A stretch of DNA of 64,000 nucleotides from Paenibacillus piscarius. GTDB taxonomy: Bacteria; Bacillota; Bacilli; Paenibacillales; Paenibacillaceae. The stretch is taken from the NCBI RefSeq assembly GCF_022234545.1, contig NZ_JAIEUI010000004.1, positions 372,001-436,000 of the forward strand. Direction: 5' to 3'. Shown here piece by piece: positions 1 to 8,775 of this stretch. A model generated the notes under the pieces. That model had not been told where the DNA came from, searched no databases, and saw only the letters and a program-made list of their open reading frames with translations. The position numbers and the translations under genes were made by a program. The stretch's first letter is position 1, and every line of letters begins with the position of its first letter.

Positions 1-1
1 G

Positions 2-796
2 CTGGAGAACGCTCCGGTTCCCGATAATGCGGTGCTGCTGACGTTCGATGACGGGTACGAGAGCTTCTATAAGCTTGCTTATCCCATTCTGCAGAAGTAT
101 GGCTATACCGCCGTCAACTTCGTGATTGTCTCGGACGTGGACCACCCCAGCCCGCATCAGGTGCCTAAGCTGACCTGGGCGCAGATGCGGGAGATGAAGC
201 ACGCGGGCATGGGCTTCTATAATCATACGTACAATCTTCATTATTATGGCATTGTTGATGCTGAGGGCGGCAAGCGTCCGGCGGCAAGCGCCTTGCTGTA
301 CATCCCGGATGAGAACCGCCATGAGGTGAACGAGGAATATTACCGGAGAGTGACAGCGGATCTGGCTCTGGCCGAACGCAGGCTTAAGGAAGAGCTGGGG
401 AACACGGACTCCGCCATCGCTTTCCCTTACGGCTCCTATAATGACAGGCTGCTGGAGGCATGCGACTCTCTCGGCATCCGGCTGAAATTCAATATCGGGC
501 TGGGCTTAAGCTCAAGAATGACGCTGAACGCGCCGCGCATTAATGAGGGCAACCGGACGCTCTCTCCGGCGCTGGCCATCGGCCAGCTCAAGCAGCTGGA
601 GCCGCAGCCGGAGCTGACCGTGAACTCGCTCAAGGTTCCTCTGGCCGGAACCAAGCCGCAGCTGGGCAAGGGCCGGATCATGATTCCGGCGGATGCGCTC
701 GGCAAAGCGCTGGGCGTTGAGATCCGCTACAACAGCAGCCATCATACACTGGAGATAATACCAAGCCGCCCCGGCGCAGCGGTCAGATCATCTTAA
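2..796 (+). CDS. Polysaccharide deacetylase with C-terminal stalk-type domain (5' end missing)
   Basis: The reading frame is open from base 2, so the true start lies before the window; GTG at 32 is only the first internal start codon. The TFDDGY motif marks the NodB-type deacetylase fold, in which the Asp pair binds metal and removes N- or O-acetyl groups from a glycan. A later AFPYGSYN segment fits motif 3 of the family. The last 60 or so residues (PLAGTKPQLGKGRIMIPADALGKALG split by strand patterns) resemble a copper-amine-oxidase-type stalk domain, which suggests a secreted, wall-associated enzyme. The stop overlaps the convergent diguanylate cyclase gene by 14 bases. The substrate is unknown; proximity to the exopolysaccharide operon is suggestive only. 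Confidence 0.85.
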   Translation: MENAPVPDNAVLLTFDDGYESFYKLAYPILQKYGYTAVNFVIVSDVDHPSPHQVPKLTWAQMREMKHAGMGFYNHTYNLHYYGIVDAEGGKRPAASALLYIPDENRHEVNEEYYRRVTADLALAERRLKEELGNTDSAIAFPYGSYNDRLLEACDSLGIRLKFNIGLGLSSRMTLNAPRINEGNRTLSPALAIGQLKQLEPQPELTVNSLKVPLAGTKPQLGKGRIMIPADALGKALGVEIRYNSSHHTLEIIPSRPGAAVRSS

Positions 797-2360
797 CCGC
801 CTCGCGGGCCGTAGGCTGGCGGCCCAGGGTAACCCGGTTCTTCCCGGCCGCCTTGGACCGGTAGAGAGCCTCGTCCGCCTCGCGGTACAGGTCCTCGAAA
901 GTCACATCCTTCCGCTCCGTAAAAGCAATGCCGATGCTGACCGTAAGCCGGATGGAATAGCCGCCGTCCAGCTTGACGGTATGCCCGCTCATGGCGGCGC
1001 GGAAGCTCTCAGCCTCTTCCAGAGCCGCCGCCTCGCCGGCAGCGAAGAAGCAGACGGCGAATTCTTCGCCGCCTACCCGGCCGGCAATCCCTTTGTTATG
1101 GTAGATCTGCATAATCCGCCCGGACAGGTCCATCAGCGCCTGATCCCCGGCTATATGCCCGTATGTATCGTTAATGCTTTTGAAGTCATCGATGTCGAAC
1201 AACAGCAGGGCCAGGCCATCCCCAAACTGGAGGGAATAATTCTGCACCAGCCGCATGAAGTGCCTGCGGTTATAGAGCCCGGTCAGATCATCCACGGTTG
1301 CCTGATATAGCAGCTCCTGCTCATACCTCTTCTTCTCACTAAGGTCGGTGAACACAATCAGCATCCCCGAATTTTTCGTCCTCACCCGTTCCATAGCAAT
1401 CAGCGCGACGCCGTAGCACAAGCCGCTCCTGCCGGGAGGCTCAATTTCGAACTGGCCCTCCCTTCGGCCCATGTAATGGGCCGAGAGCTGCCCGTACTGG
1501 CGTAGCAGCGGCCGGATGCTTGCGCCCATCCAGGTCTCCGGCTGCTCCTCCGCCAGCTCGGCAAGCATCTCTCCCGCCGCTGTATTGATATCGATAATGT
1601 CATCGTAATGGTCGGTCAGGACAATGCCGTCTTTCATATTCTCAAAGATTTTATTCTTGGCCAGCGGATATAAGGAGAGTCTGGGATCACGGAACAAGGT
1701 AAGGTAGGCGGCGATGATGGGAGGCAGATAGGTGAATGCCGTGAAGCCAGTAAGGGTAATCCGCAGCAACGGCAGCAGGAAGATGGAGGCAACCGGAACC
1801 AGCAGACTGAGCAGCAGCAGCAGATGATGGCGGAAATGGTATTTGGGCGCGTTGAGGAGAGAGATGGCCAGCAGATAAACCGCATACAGCCCGAACAGCT
1901 GGTCATACGCGATGAAGATCATACTTAAGACCGTAGGCTCCACAGCAATCCCGGTGATTCCTGCTACGGTAGCCAATCCGACCCCGCTGCGCATCAGATG
2001 GTGATACGAGTCCGTGTAGATGAGAAGCACATCGGCCACAACCGGCAGACAGAACAGAAGCAGCCTCCCTTGCAGGCCTTCTGAGGAGCGCGATACATAC
2101 TCTTTAATGACAGCATATGTGAAGATGGTGCTCAGAAAAAGCGGGCCCTGCTGCATATTCTTCCACCAGAGCTTCGCCTCAAAGGAGCCGGACAGAATCT
2201 CTCCTGCCGTGGCAGCAAAGACCAGACTGACCAGCAGCATCAATATCCATAAGCTCCCTCTTCCGGGAGTGTGGCGGTGCTTGTAGGAGCCAATGCCCAT
2301 ATAGAGACTGAGAACGCTGCCCATTATGAGATAGAACGGATAACCCTGCATCCACGGCAT
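783..2360 (-). CDS. Membrane diguanylate cyclase (7TM sensor - PAS - GGDEF)
   Basis: This 525-residue protein has about seven hydrophobic helices in residues 1-230, a PAS-like domain at about 240-360 and a GGDEF domain at about 365-510. The active-site loop reads RVGGEEF near residue 428, and the DLTGLYNRRHF and DIDDFKSINDTYGH motifs are intact, so it should make c-di-GMP from two GTP. The five-residue-upstream I-site position reads HNKG rather than RxxD, so classical product inhibition is unlikely. The ATG start has GGAG nine bases ahead. It is likely a signal source for the c-di-GMP receptor encoded at 2957-3811, but that link is inferred from proximity. The ligand sensed by the membrane part is unknown. 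Confidence 0.92.
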   Translation of the reverse strand: MPWMQGYPFYLIMGSVLSLYMGIGSYKHRHTPGRGSLWILMLLVSLVFAATAGEILSGSFEAKLWWKNMQQGPLFLSTIFTYAVIKEYVSRSSEGLQGRLLLFCLPVVADVLLIYTDSYHHLMRSGVGLATVAGITGIAVEPTVLSMIFIAYDQLFGLYAVYLLAISLLNAPKYHFRHHLLLLLSLLVPVASIFLLPLLRITLTGFTAFTYLPPIIAAYLTLFRDPRLSLYPLAKNKIFENMKDGIVLTDHYDDIIDINTAAGEMLAELAEEQPETWMGASIRPLLRQYGQLSAHYMGRREGQFEIEPPGRSGLCYGVALIAMERVRTKNSGMLIVFTDLSEKKRYEQELLYQATVDDLTGLYNRRHFMRLVQNYSLQFGDGLALLLFDIDDFKSINDTYGHIAGDQALMDLSGRIMQIYHNKGIAGRVGGEEFAVCFFAAGEAAALEEAESFRAAMSGHTVKLDGGYSIRLTVSIGIAFTERKDVTFEDLYREADEALYRSKAAGKNRVTLGRQPTAREAVKMI

Positions 2361-2452
2361 GTCAAATTTCTCCTATTTTCAGATCACTTGGCCTTATTAT
2401 ATCCTACTCTTTCGCACAAATGAATGACTCTGCCAAAAAATACAAAACGCAA

Positions 2453-2495
2453 AGAGGATATTCCGTGACCATTTGCATGGGTGGGAATATCCTCT
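2453..2495 (-). terminator. Intrinsic terminator after rpmE2
   Basis: A perfect 12-bp stem (2453-2464 with 2484-2495) lies just past the rpmE2 stop. In the leftward transcript it is followed by a T-rich run (TTTGCGTTTTGTATTTTTTT). It separates rpmE2 from the diguanylate cyclase gene. Confidence 0.85.
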
Positions 2496-2510
2496 ATCGC
2501 AGGAGTACCA

Positions 2511-2759
2511 TTATTTCTTCTGGGCAAGCCGTTGTTTGAACTTGTCAACACGACCGCCAGTTTCGGTATCTCTTTGTTTGCCTGTGTAGAACGGGTGGGA
2601 TGCAGAGCTGGAGTCTACACGGATCACCGGGTAAGTGTTGCCGTCTTCCCATTCCATCGTTTCAGCAGAAGACTTGGTGGAGGAGCTAAGGAACTTGTAG
2701 CCTACGCTGGCATCGAAGAAAATAACCTGTTGGAACTTAGGGTGAATGCCTTGTTTCAT
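2511..2759 (-). CDS. rpmE2: 50S ribosomal protein L31 type B (zinc-independent)
   Basis: This 82-residue protein begins [12 protein letters not shown] and ends with the RVDKFKQR segment typical of L31. It lacks the four zinc-binding cysteines of type A L31, so it belongs to the C-minus (YtiA/RpmE2) class that replaces zinc-L31 when zinc is scarce and frees zinc. Length matches the family. The ribosome binding site is a very strong AAAGGAGGTTATT. In other Firmicutes this gene is repressed by Zur; I could not see a convincing Zur box upstream, so that regulation is not demonstrated here. It is monocistronic, with its own terminator. Confidence 0.95.
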   Translation of the reverse strand: MKQGIHPKFQQVIFFDASVGYKFLSSSTKSSAETMEWEDGNTYPVIRVDSSSASHPFYTGKQRDTETGGRVDKFKQRLAQKK

Positions 2760-2956
2760 TTGGAATAACCTCCTTTCGGTGCGGATACAGCTTGAAAGCA
2801 GTTATTGAAGCCATCTCTTAGTCTATTGGGTCAATTCCGCTTAGACGAAGGGAGATACGTAAATCTTCCGATTTTTACACGCCATACTATCATACGTGAA
2901 ACCCTGTCCTGAGTCAAGGCCTAAATCCCTGGAACAGCTTCTGCCTTACACATCTA

Positions 2957-3811
2957 TTACACGTCGTATTCCAGCTGCTTCTTGGCCTGGACAATGAAGT
3001 CGAGGGGGTTCTCAATCTTGTCCGCCTTATACTCCACCGCGCCGATCTTCAGGCCCAGATTGACCTTGTATTTACCGGAGAATTCCGTATCATTCAATTC
3101 CTGCAGCCGCTGCTTGATCCGCTCAATCACAATCTTGGCGCCCTCACGGTCCGTGAACAGCAGCAGCCCCCAGGTGGCGTCCTCCTTGTCCAGCAGATAC
3201 AGCGCATCGTTGGTGCGGATACTGGACTGGCTGAGCTGGGACACATCATAGATGGCCTCGGAGAGCTGCTCCTCCGGAATCAAGCGGCGGATTTCGCTCC
3301 AGTACTTCACCTTCACGACCAGCAGGGTCAGCGGGATATGGTAACGGGTGGAGATTCCGGTGAACAGGCTGGCATCCTTTTGAAAAGAAATGCTGTTGCG
3401 CAGATCCGTATTCTCATCCACAGCGGCCAGATTGGCCGTCCGCTTCAGTAGCCGCTCATTCTCCGCCTGCAGCTCGCGGGTATGGGAAGTGAACACCCAC
3501 AGCACTACCGTAAGCAACGGGGTCATAATCAGCCAGAAGTACGTATCGACCCCGATAGACGCGCCCTGGGATACTGTCTGGTAGACCACGAAGAAGCCGT
3601 AGCCGAAGATGAACGCCAGATTCAGGGTGAGCCCTGCGGTGACCGTGGTGAAATAAGTGACCAGGGCCAGGATGAACGATACATTAAGAATGATAATATT
3701 CTGAACGTAGCGGTCCGGAGAGCCCGCGATATAGACGATGCAGGCGAAGATCAGGACCAGAAACGCCAGGAAGCCGAGATCCGACGCCAGACTGCTGCGG
3801 TTACGTCTCAC
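2957..3811 (-). CDS. ydaK: Degenerate GGDEF membrane receptor for c-di-GMP (YdaK-like)
   Basis: The 284-residue protein has four predicted membrane helices in residues 10-108, a short coiled linker, and a GGDEF-fold domain from about 130. The catalytic loop is destroyed: residues 208-212 read DKEDA where GGDEF should be. The RxxD inhibitory site is kept exactly five residues upstream (RTND, 199-202). This is the pattern of B. subtilis YdaK and Listeria PssE, enzymatically dead GGDEF domains that bind c-di-GMP and switch on exopolysaccharide synthesis. The start is GTG, overlapping the upstream stop by four bases (GTGA), so it is translationally coupled to the BcsB-like gene. Length matches YdaK closely. 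Confidence 0.88.
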   Translation of the reverse strand: MRRNRSSLASDLGFLAFLVLIFACIVYIAGSPDRYVQNIIILNVSFILALVTYFTTVTAGLTLNLAFIFGYGFFVVYQTVSQGASIGVDTYFWLIMTPLLTVVLWVFTSHTRELQAENERLLKRTANLAAVDENTDLRNSISFQKDASLFTGISTRYHIPLTLLVVKVKYWSEIRRLIPEEQLSEAIYDVSQLSQSSIRTNDALYLLDKEDATWGLLLFTDREGAKIVIERIKQRLQELNDTEFSGKYKVNLGLKIGAVEYKADKIENPLDFIVQAKKQLEYDV

Positions 3812-5895
3812 GCTTGATCACCCCGCTTCTTCTTATGTTTGCGGTAGAGCAGCAGGAGGGACACGATCACCAGCGCGACAATCATAACCGCCGCCGTTAC
3901 GAAGCCCAGCACATCCGTGCGCTCCAGCGCCCTTGAGACCAGCGAATTCGAGGCTGCACCGGAGATGGTCTTGAAGCGGTACGATTGGACGGTGCCGTCC
4001 TTGTCCGCCACCACCCCGTCACCATAGACCTTCCACCGGTCCTTCTGGCTGCCGAGCAGCTTGGAGACGAGGAAGTTGCTCTCAGAGCTTACAGCCGTCA
4101 CCGCCAGCAGGCCGCGCCCGCCCTCATAAGGTGATTCCAGCAGCTGCAGGGTGCCGATCCCGGCGCCATACTGCGTCTCAATGGCTAACTTCTCATTGGA
4201 CAGCAGGGTCATGCCGTCTTTGCTGAACTTGAAGAAGAGCTTGTCATTGTTGTCGCGGATAACCTTGTTATTCTTATAGGTGCCGATAGCAATAATGTTG
4301 TTGTCCTTCAGATTGTCTGCGGCTGCATTGTCATTATAGTAATGGACATCACCGGTATTGCCTCCGGCAAACTGCCCCAGCATGTTCAGAAGGTTGCCCA
4401 GGCTCCGGTAGGTGTAATCATCCCGTTCCTGCGGCAGCACCACCGCCACCCGGTTGAAGATACCGTCGCGCACGAACGGATAAGGGTAATTGCCCAGCAG
4501 CAGATCGGTCCGGTCCTTCGTGTTCAGACGCATCGCCGATTCCTTGCTGATGTAGGCCCATGGCATCTGCTCCCGGTTCGGTGTGCAGAGCACGCTCGCC
4601 AGCTCTAAGTCGAAGGCCACCGTCACGGTGAAGTTGCCGGAGATGTTCAGGCTCTGCGGCACATTCAGATTCAGCACATCCCCGTTCGCCAGCTCCTTCG
4701 TCAGCTTCTTGCTGCCGATCGGCGTGTTGTTGATGCTGACCGTCACCAGGGAACGGTTGAAGTCCAGATTACCTGCATAACGGAGGTCCAGGCTGATCCG
4801 CCCGTCATCTGCAATGGAGCGGTTGGACGGCAGCGACACGAAATAGGTCTGCTCCTGATGATTCGGCCCGCTCAGCTTGTCGCCGGACTCGGTGAAGGTG
4901 ATGTTCGTGCTGATCGGGGGCGCAGCCTCCACGACATCGGTGGCATCATTCACCACCTTCCGGTCCCGGCTGAGCTGGCTTACCAGCGTTCTGCTTGCCA
5001 GCAGACGCCCGGCCTTAATCAGCAGGCTCTCATCCTTGGAGGTTACGACCAGCGTAGGCCTGGACTCCTTATTGACCAGCTCGATGACTGCATGCTTGCC
5101 CAGATCATTCTCTGTGCTTACCAGCTTCTTCAGCCTGTCCGGGAGGTGGTCATACAGGGCCACCAGCACGACGGCCTCCATATCGGCTGCGGTATCCTCA
5201 CGGTATGGCAGCAGCGGGATGGTCCGGTCATTCAGCGTGTTGCCTTTGGCAAATCCGGCGAGGGCATAGGTAGCGCTCTCCAGCTCCGCTCCGCTGGCAT
5301 TCTGCGGCACGGCCAACAGGCTCTTCCCCTGTCTCACCGTATCCATGCCCGAGAATCTGGCGCTGAAATCCTCAATTCCTCCGGTAATCGGCTTGGCTGT
5401 ATACCGCACTGCAATATTGGAGGTGTTGAACAGATGCAGCCAGCTGTCCTGCATATCATCCAGATTACACAGCTGGTACCCGCCCGAGGATGTTCTCAGG
5501 CTGCCCTGGATGCTCAGTGTGTTGCTGCCCTCCCTGAGGAAGCTCTTGGGGGCGGTGAGGCTCAGGCTCTGCTCCCCGTTATTATCACGGGACGGCCGGA
5601 AGGAATAGAACGGGATGCCGTTCAGCGACAGGGTCACGCTGGAGCGGGTATCCTCATTCAGCTGGGAGGACTGATAATGCAGGTTAATGGTTACCTGCTC
5701 CACATCCCAGTACTTCATGACCGTGAAATATTGCTGCTGGGAGCTTGAGCCCCGCAGGGAGATTTCACTGCCTGTAAATGAAGTTTCATAACTCTGCCCG
5801 GCTTCGCCCGGAAGAGCTGCCGCTGCCGGTGCCGGAAGCGGGATGAGAAAGAGAGAAAGGCACAGCAGTATTGTAAAGATCCGTTTGATGGTCAT
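3808..5895 (-). CDS. ydaN: BcsB-like exopolysaccharide synthase subunit (YdaN-like)
   Basis: This 695-residue protein has an N-terminal signal peptide (hydrophobic residues about 7-27), a long extracytoplasmic beta-rich region, and one C-terminal membrane helix (about 664-686) with a basic RKHKKKR tail. The layout matches bacterial cellulose synthase subunit B and B. subtilis YdaN: two carbohydrate-binding/ferredoxin-like repeats outside and a membrane anchor that pairs with the synthase. It should guide the nascent glycan across the wall side. It lies between the GT2 synthase (gap 41 bases) and the c-di-GMP receptor (4-base overlap), supporting one operon. The polymer is not known. Confidence 0.85.
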   Translation of the reverse strand: MTIKRIFTILLCLSLFLIPLPAPAAAALPGEAGQSYETSFTGSEISLRGSSSQQQYFTVMKYWDVEQVTINLHYQSSQLNEDTRSSVTLSLNGIPFYSFRPSRDNNGEQSLSLTAPKSFLREGSNTLSIQGSLRTSSGGYQLCNLDDMQDSWLHLFNTSNIAVRYTAKPITGGIEDFSARFSGMDTVRQGKSLLAVPQNASGAELESATYALAGFAKGNTLNDRTIPLLPYREDTAADMEAVVLVALYDHLPDRLKKLVSTENDLGKHAVIELVNKESRPTLVVTSKDESLLIKAGRLLASRTLVSQLSRDRKVVNDATDVVEAAPPISTNITFTESGDKLSGPNHQEQTYFVSLPSNRSIADDGRISLDLRYAGNLDFNRSLVTVSINNTPIGSKKLTKELANGDVLNLNVPQSLNISGNFTVTVAFDLELASVLCTPNREQMPWAYISKESAMRLNTKDRTDLLLGNYPYPFVRDGIFNRVAVVLPQERDDYTYRSLGNLLNMLGQFAGGNTGDVHYYNDNAAADNLKDNNIIAIGTYKNNKVIRDNNDKLFFKFSKDGMTLLSNEKLAIETQYGAGIGTLQLLESPYEGGRGLLAVTAVSSESNFLVSKLLGSQKDRWKVYGDGVVADKDGTVQSYRFKTISGAASNSLVSRALERTDVLGFVTAAVMIVALVIVSLLLLYRKHKKKRGDQA

Positions 5896-5936
5896 ATTCG
5901 GTATCTCCTGTTGTCTTATTTCTCGACCTCCGGTGC

Positions 5937-7187
5937 TCAGTACCGCTCGGTCTTATACCATTTGGCTTCCCGCTTGAAAATAACATCCTTGAGATAGTTG
6001 TACAGTCCGTAGGCTGCAACCACCATCCAGAGCTGGCAGTACGACACATACATCAGTAATATAATCCACAGGTTCGACAGGCTCATCTCCCCCTTCTCCG
6101 TTGTCAGGGTCACGAAGATCCCGACCACGAACAGCACAATGGCAAGGAGCCACAGGAAGCTGCTGAGCCCGGCAATGGTGGTATGGACATATCCCATCGC
6201 ATGAAGGACCAGCAGCGTATCAGAGGTAAGCAGCGAGATCAGCAGCAGGAAGTAGATAGAGACATAATAGAGAATATCGAAGCGGATCTTCGCCGCCTTC
6301 CGGTCGAAGAGCAGCGGAAGGTTCTTCACAATGACATAGATATTGCCCTTCGCCCAGCGGGTCCGCTGCTTGAACCACACCTTGACGGTCTGCGGCTCCT
6401 GCTCCCAGGTGACCGACTTGGGCTGGAATTTGATCCGGTAGCCCATCATATAGATGCGGAAGCTGATCTCCGTGTCTTCGGCGATCGCCTTCACATCCCA
6501 GCCGCCGATGCTCTCGACAATTGAGCGGCGCATAATGAAGTTGGTTCCCGGAATCGTACAGAGCTTGAAGAGCTTCCAGCGTCCCGCCTGGGCCATCCAC
6601 TGGAAGCTCAGGGTCTCAATATTGATGAACCGGGTCAGTAGGCTGGCATCGCGGTTACGGGTTCTGAACTTGCCGATGACCGCTCCCAGCCCTTCATCAT
6701 GGATGATCTCGGCGACCAGGTATTTCAGTGCGGTGCGCTCCGGTGTATTGTCCGCATCATAGATCGCGATCAGCTCGCCCCTGCTGCGGGCGAAGCCGAT
6801 GTTCAGCGCATTGGATTTGCCTTTGCCGCCGGTGACGGCATCGGTGTTAATAATAATCAGATTACGCTCCGGGTTCCTCCGCTGGATCGCCGCCAGCAAC
6901 TCCGCGCTGTGATCTGATGAATTATCATTAATGACGATAATCTCATACCGGTCGTGCGGGTAATCCAGCGCCAGCAGGGACTCGACGGTCTGGCCGATCA
7001 CAATACCCTCATTGTGGGCCGGAACCATAATCGTGACCATCGGATGCTCCCCAGAAATTTCCGGCGGCGGTTCATTCTCAGTTGCAATATAATATAGATA
7101 CCCCGCTATAATCAGTGTCACATTCACCAGCAGCAGGGACCAGATGCAGATGACCGCAATGACCATCAGCACGTCTGAGATCGTCAT
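5937..7187 (-). CDS. ydaM: Processive family 2 glycosyltransferase (YdaM-like)
   Basis: This 416-residue membrane enzyme starts with a hydrophobic helix (about 8-33), then a GT-A domain and three or more C-terminal helices (about 290-400). Catalytic signatures are complete: D88 in VINDNSSD, DAD at 144-146, ED at 237-238 and the QxxRW box QRTRW at 274-278. That set is characteristic of processive synthases of the cellulose/chitin/PgaC type, which both polymerise and extrude the chain. It is the likely catalytic core of the operon. The ATG has an AGGAG site. The sugar donor cannot be deduced from sequence alone. Confidence 0.92.
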   Translation of the reverse strand: MTISDVLMVIAVICIWSLLLVNVTLIIAGYLYYIATENEPPPEISGEHPMVTIMVPAHNEGIVIGQTVESLLALDYPHDRYEIIVINDNSSDHSAELLAAIQRRNPERNLIIINTDAVTGGKGKSNALNIGFARSRGELIAIYDADNTPERTALKYLVAEIIHDEGLGAVIGKFRTRNRDASLLTRFINIETLSFQWMAQAGRWKLFKLCTIPGTNFIMRRSIVESIGGWDVKAIAEDTEISFRIYMMGYRIKFQPKSVTWEQEPQTVKVWFKQRTRWAKGNIYVIVKNLPLLFDRKAAKIRFDILYYVSIYFLLLISLLTSDTLLVLHAMGYVHTTIAGLSSFLWLLAIVLFVVGIFVTLTTEKGEMSLSNLWIILLMYVSYCQLWMVVAAYGLYNYLKDVIFKREAKWYKTERY

Positions 7188-7218
7188 AGTATTCTCCTAA
7201 TGTCGTATAAATTTTCCG

Positions 7219-8775
7219 CTATGGCCTATTCAAATATTTCCTGCGGTACAGCCTGTACCCCACCGCGAGCAGGCCGCCGAAGAAGAGCAGCGACGCCAGA
7301 ATAACAACGATGAAGAACTGGTTCTGCACACTGAACAGCGTATTGAAGCTGGTCTCCTGCTTCTCCTGGTACTGGTAATCTCCAGCCACAGTCTGCGGCT
7401 GGTAATCGATCCCGAGCAGACTGCCGTCCACCCGGATTACCCCATCCGAGGCTTCCACATGGTGGAGATCGGTCTTAACACTGTGCGCCTCCTGCTTATA
7501 GTCGGCGAAGGTGTACCATTCCGCACCCAGCTGCTGCAGCATGTCCGTAAGCCCCCGCTCATCGCGCGGCAGGTCCAGGGTCACCGCCGCATTCAGCGGC
7601 AGCTGCGGCATCGCCTTGCCTGCTCTGCCGATGCCCTGCAATAATTGCGGCGGCAGGCTGTACAGCGCAGAGGCGAATACCGCCGAGGTATCGGTCTGCT
7701 CCATATACCGGGCTTCCTCATCGGGATAGAGAACCGCCGAGCTGAAGAACCCCATGCCGGCGGTGGAATACTCCTTGTCATAGGTCCAGTAATCCTCCGC
7801 CGCAACACCCAGCGGCGCGACGCCGCCCTCCACCAGAACATTGATGAACAGATTCATTTTCCCGTGCAGGGAACGGTCGCTGGTATTGATCGGCGGCCTA
7901 ACGGCCGGCACATTCACCACAATGCTGCCGTTGCGGGATTGCACGGTCCGCAACGCCTCCAGGTACCGCTTCATCGCAGGGAAATCCGTATTGCCGAACA
8001 CCGGCCGGACGCTGGCAATGAAGGGGATGCCGCTGTTATACAGCCGCTCAGCCATCTGCTCCAGCAGGTTGAGATCCGAGAACGGATAGATCTCTTTGAT
8101 GACAAGATACAGCTGAGGCTCGGCGGCAGATTTGAGCCAATCCTTCAGTACATAACCCGCAGCGATGGCGGTGAAATCCCCTTGCTTCAGATAAGGCAGA
8201 TAGGCGGCAGTGCCGCGGCTTGCCGCAAAGGGGGCCTGTACGCTGCGGTCTGCCGAGGACCATTCCCCATAGGTTCGCCCCCCGGCTGAGGCTGCAATGT
8301 AAGGCATCCCTTCCACCGGAAGCGTAACCCCGGTGAACCGGCCGATAGACAGGGTGGCACTGGCGCCAGTCCACACCCCGGTCTTCAGCCCAAGCGCCTG
8401 CTGCACGCGTACAGGCGGCCTGTACCCGACATGCAGGATAGCACCCCGGTAAGCAGCGGCATCCTTAACATAAGCTGCATTCGTGATCTCCGGCTCCTTC
8501 TGGTTGACAATAGTAACCACGCCGGAATAGCTCTTGAGGCTGCCCGGCTCATAATCAGACAGATGCTTCACTGTAACGCGCGCACTGTAAGCGGCCAGCA
8601 GCCGCTGCAGCTCCGCTATATTGCCTTGTCCGCCTGCCCCTTGGGCCAGGCTGTCGAACAACAGCAGGATATGCGGTATCTCCGCCGCAGAAGCGGCCGA
8701 TACCGGCCTGGCCGGCGGCAGCAGCACACCGGCCAGGAAGATCAGCAGCACCATGATTACGCTTGTTCGTTTCAA
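7219..8775 (-). CDS. ydaL: DUF2334 deacetylase-like membrane-anchored protein (YdaL-like)
   Basis: The 518-residue protein has a signal peptide (about 5-27), an extracytoplasmic DUF2334-type domain around residues 220-440 (segment YLVIKEIYPFSD, then IPFIASVRPVF) and a C-terminal membrane helix (about 485-510). DUF2334 is a distant relative of polysaccharide deacetylases, and YdaL occupies the same place in the B. subtilis ydaJKLMN operon. I do not see an intact NodB TFDDG motif, so catalysis is uncertain. Its ATG overlaps the stop of the upstream membrane-protein gene by four bases. A role in modifying or handling the exported glycan is inferred. Confidence 0.78.
   Translation of the reverse strand: MKRTSVIMVLLIFLAGVLLPPARPVSAASAAEIPHILLLFDSLAQGAGGQGNIAELQRLLAAYSARVTVKHLSDYEPGSLKSYSGVVTIVNQKEPEITNAAYVKDAAAYRGAILHVGYRPPVRVQQALGLKTGVWTGASATLSIGRFTGVTLPVEGMPYIAASAGGRTYGEWSSADRSVQAPFAASRGTAAYLPYLKQGDFTAIAAGYVLKDWLKSAAEPQLYLVIKEIYPFSDLNLLEQMAERLYNSGIPFIASVRPVFGNTDFPAMKRYLEALRTVQSRNGSIVVNVPAVRPPINTSDRSLHGKMNLFINVLVEGGVAPLGVAAEDYWTYDKEYSTAGMGFFSSAVLYPDEEARYMEQTDTSAVFASALYSLPPQLLQGIGRAGKAMPQLPLNAAVTLDLPRDERGLTDMLQQLGAEWYTFADYKQEAHSVKTDLHHVEASDGVIRVDGSLLGIDYQPQTVAGDYQYQEKQETSFNTLFSVQNQFFIVVILASLLFFGGLLAVGYRLYRRKYLNRP

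Noticed and set aside
4858..5748. 296-codon frame opposite the BcsB-like gene
   Set aside because: Low-complexity composition without domains; the opposite strand encodes a well-defined protein with signal peptide and anchor.
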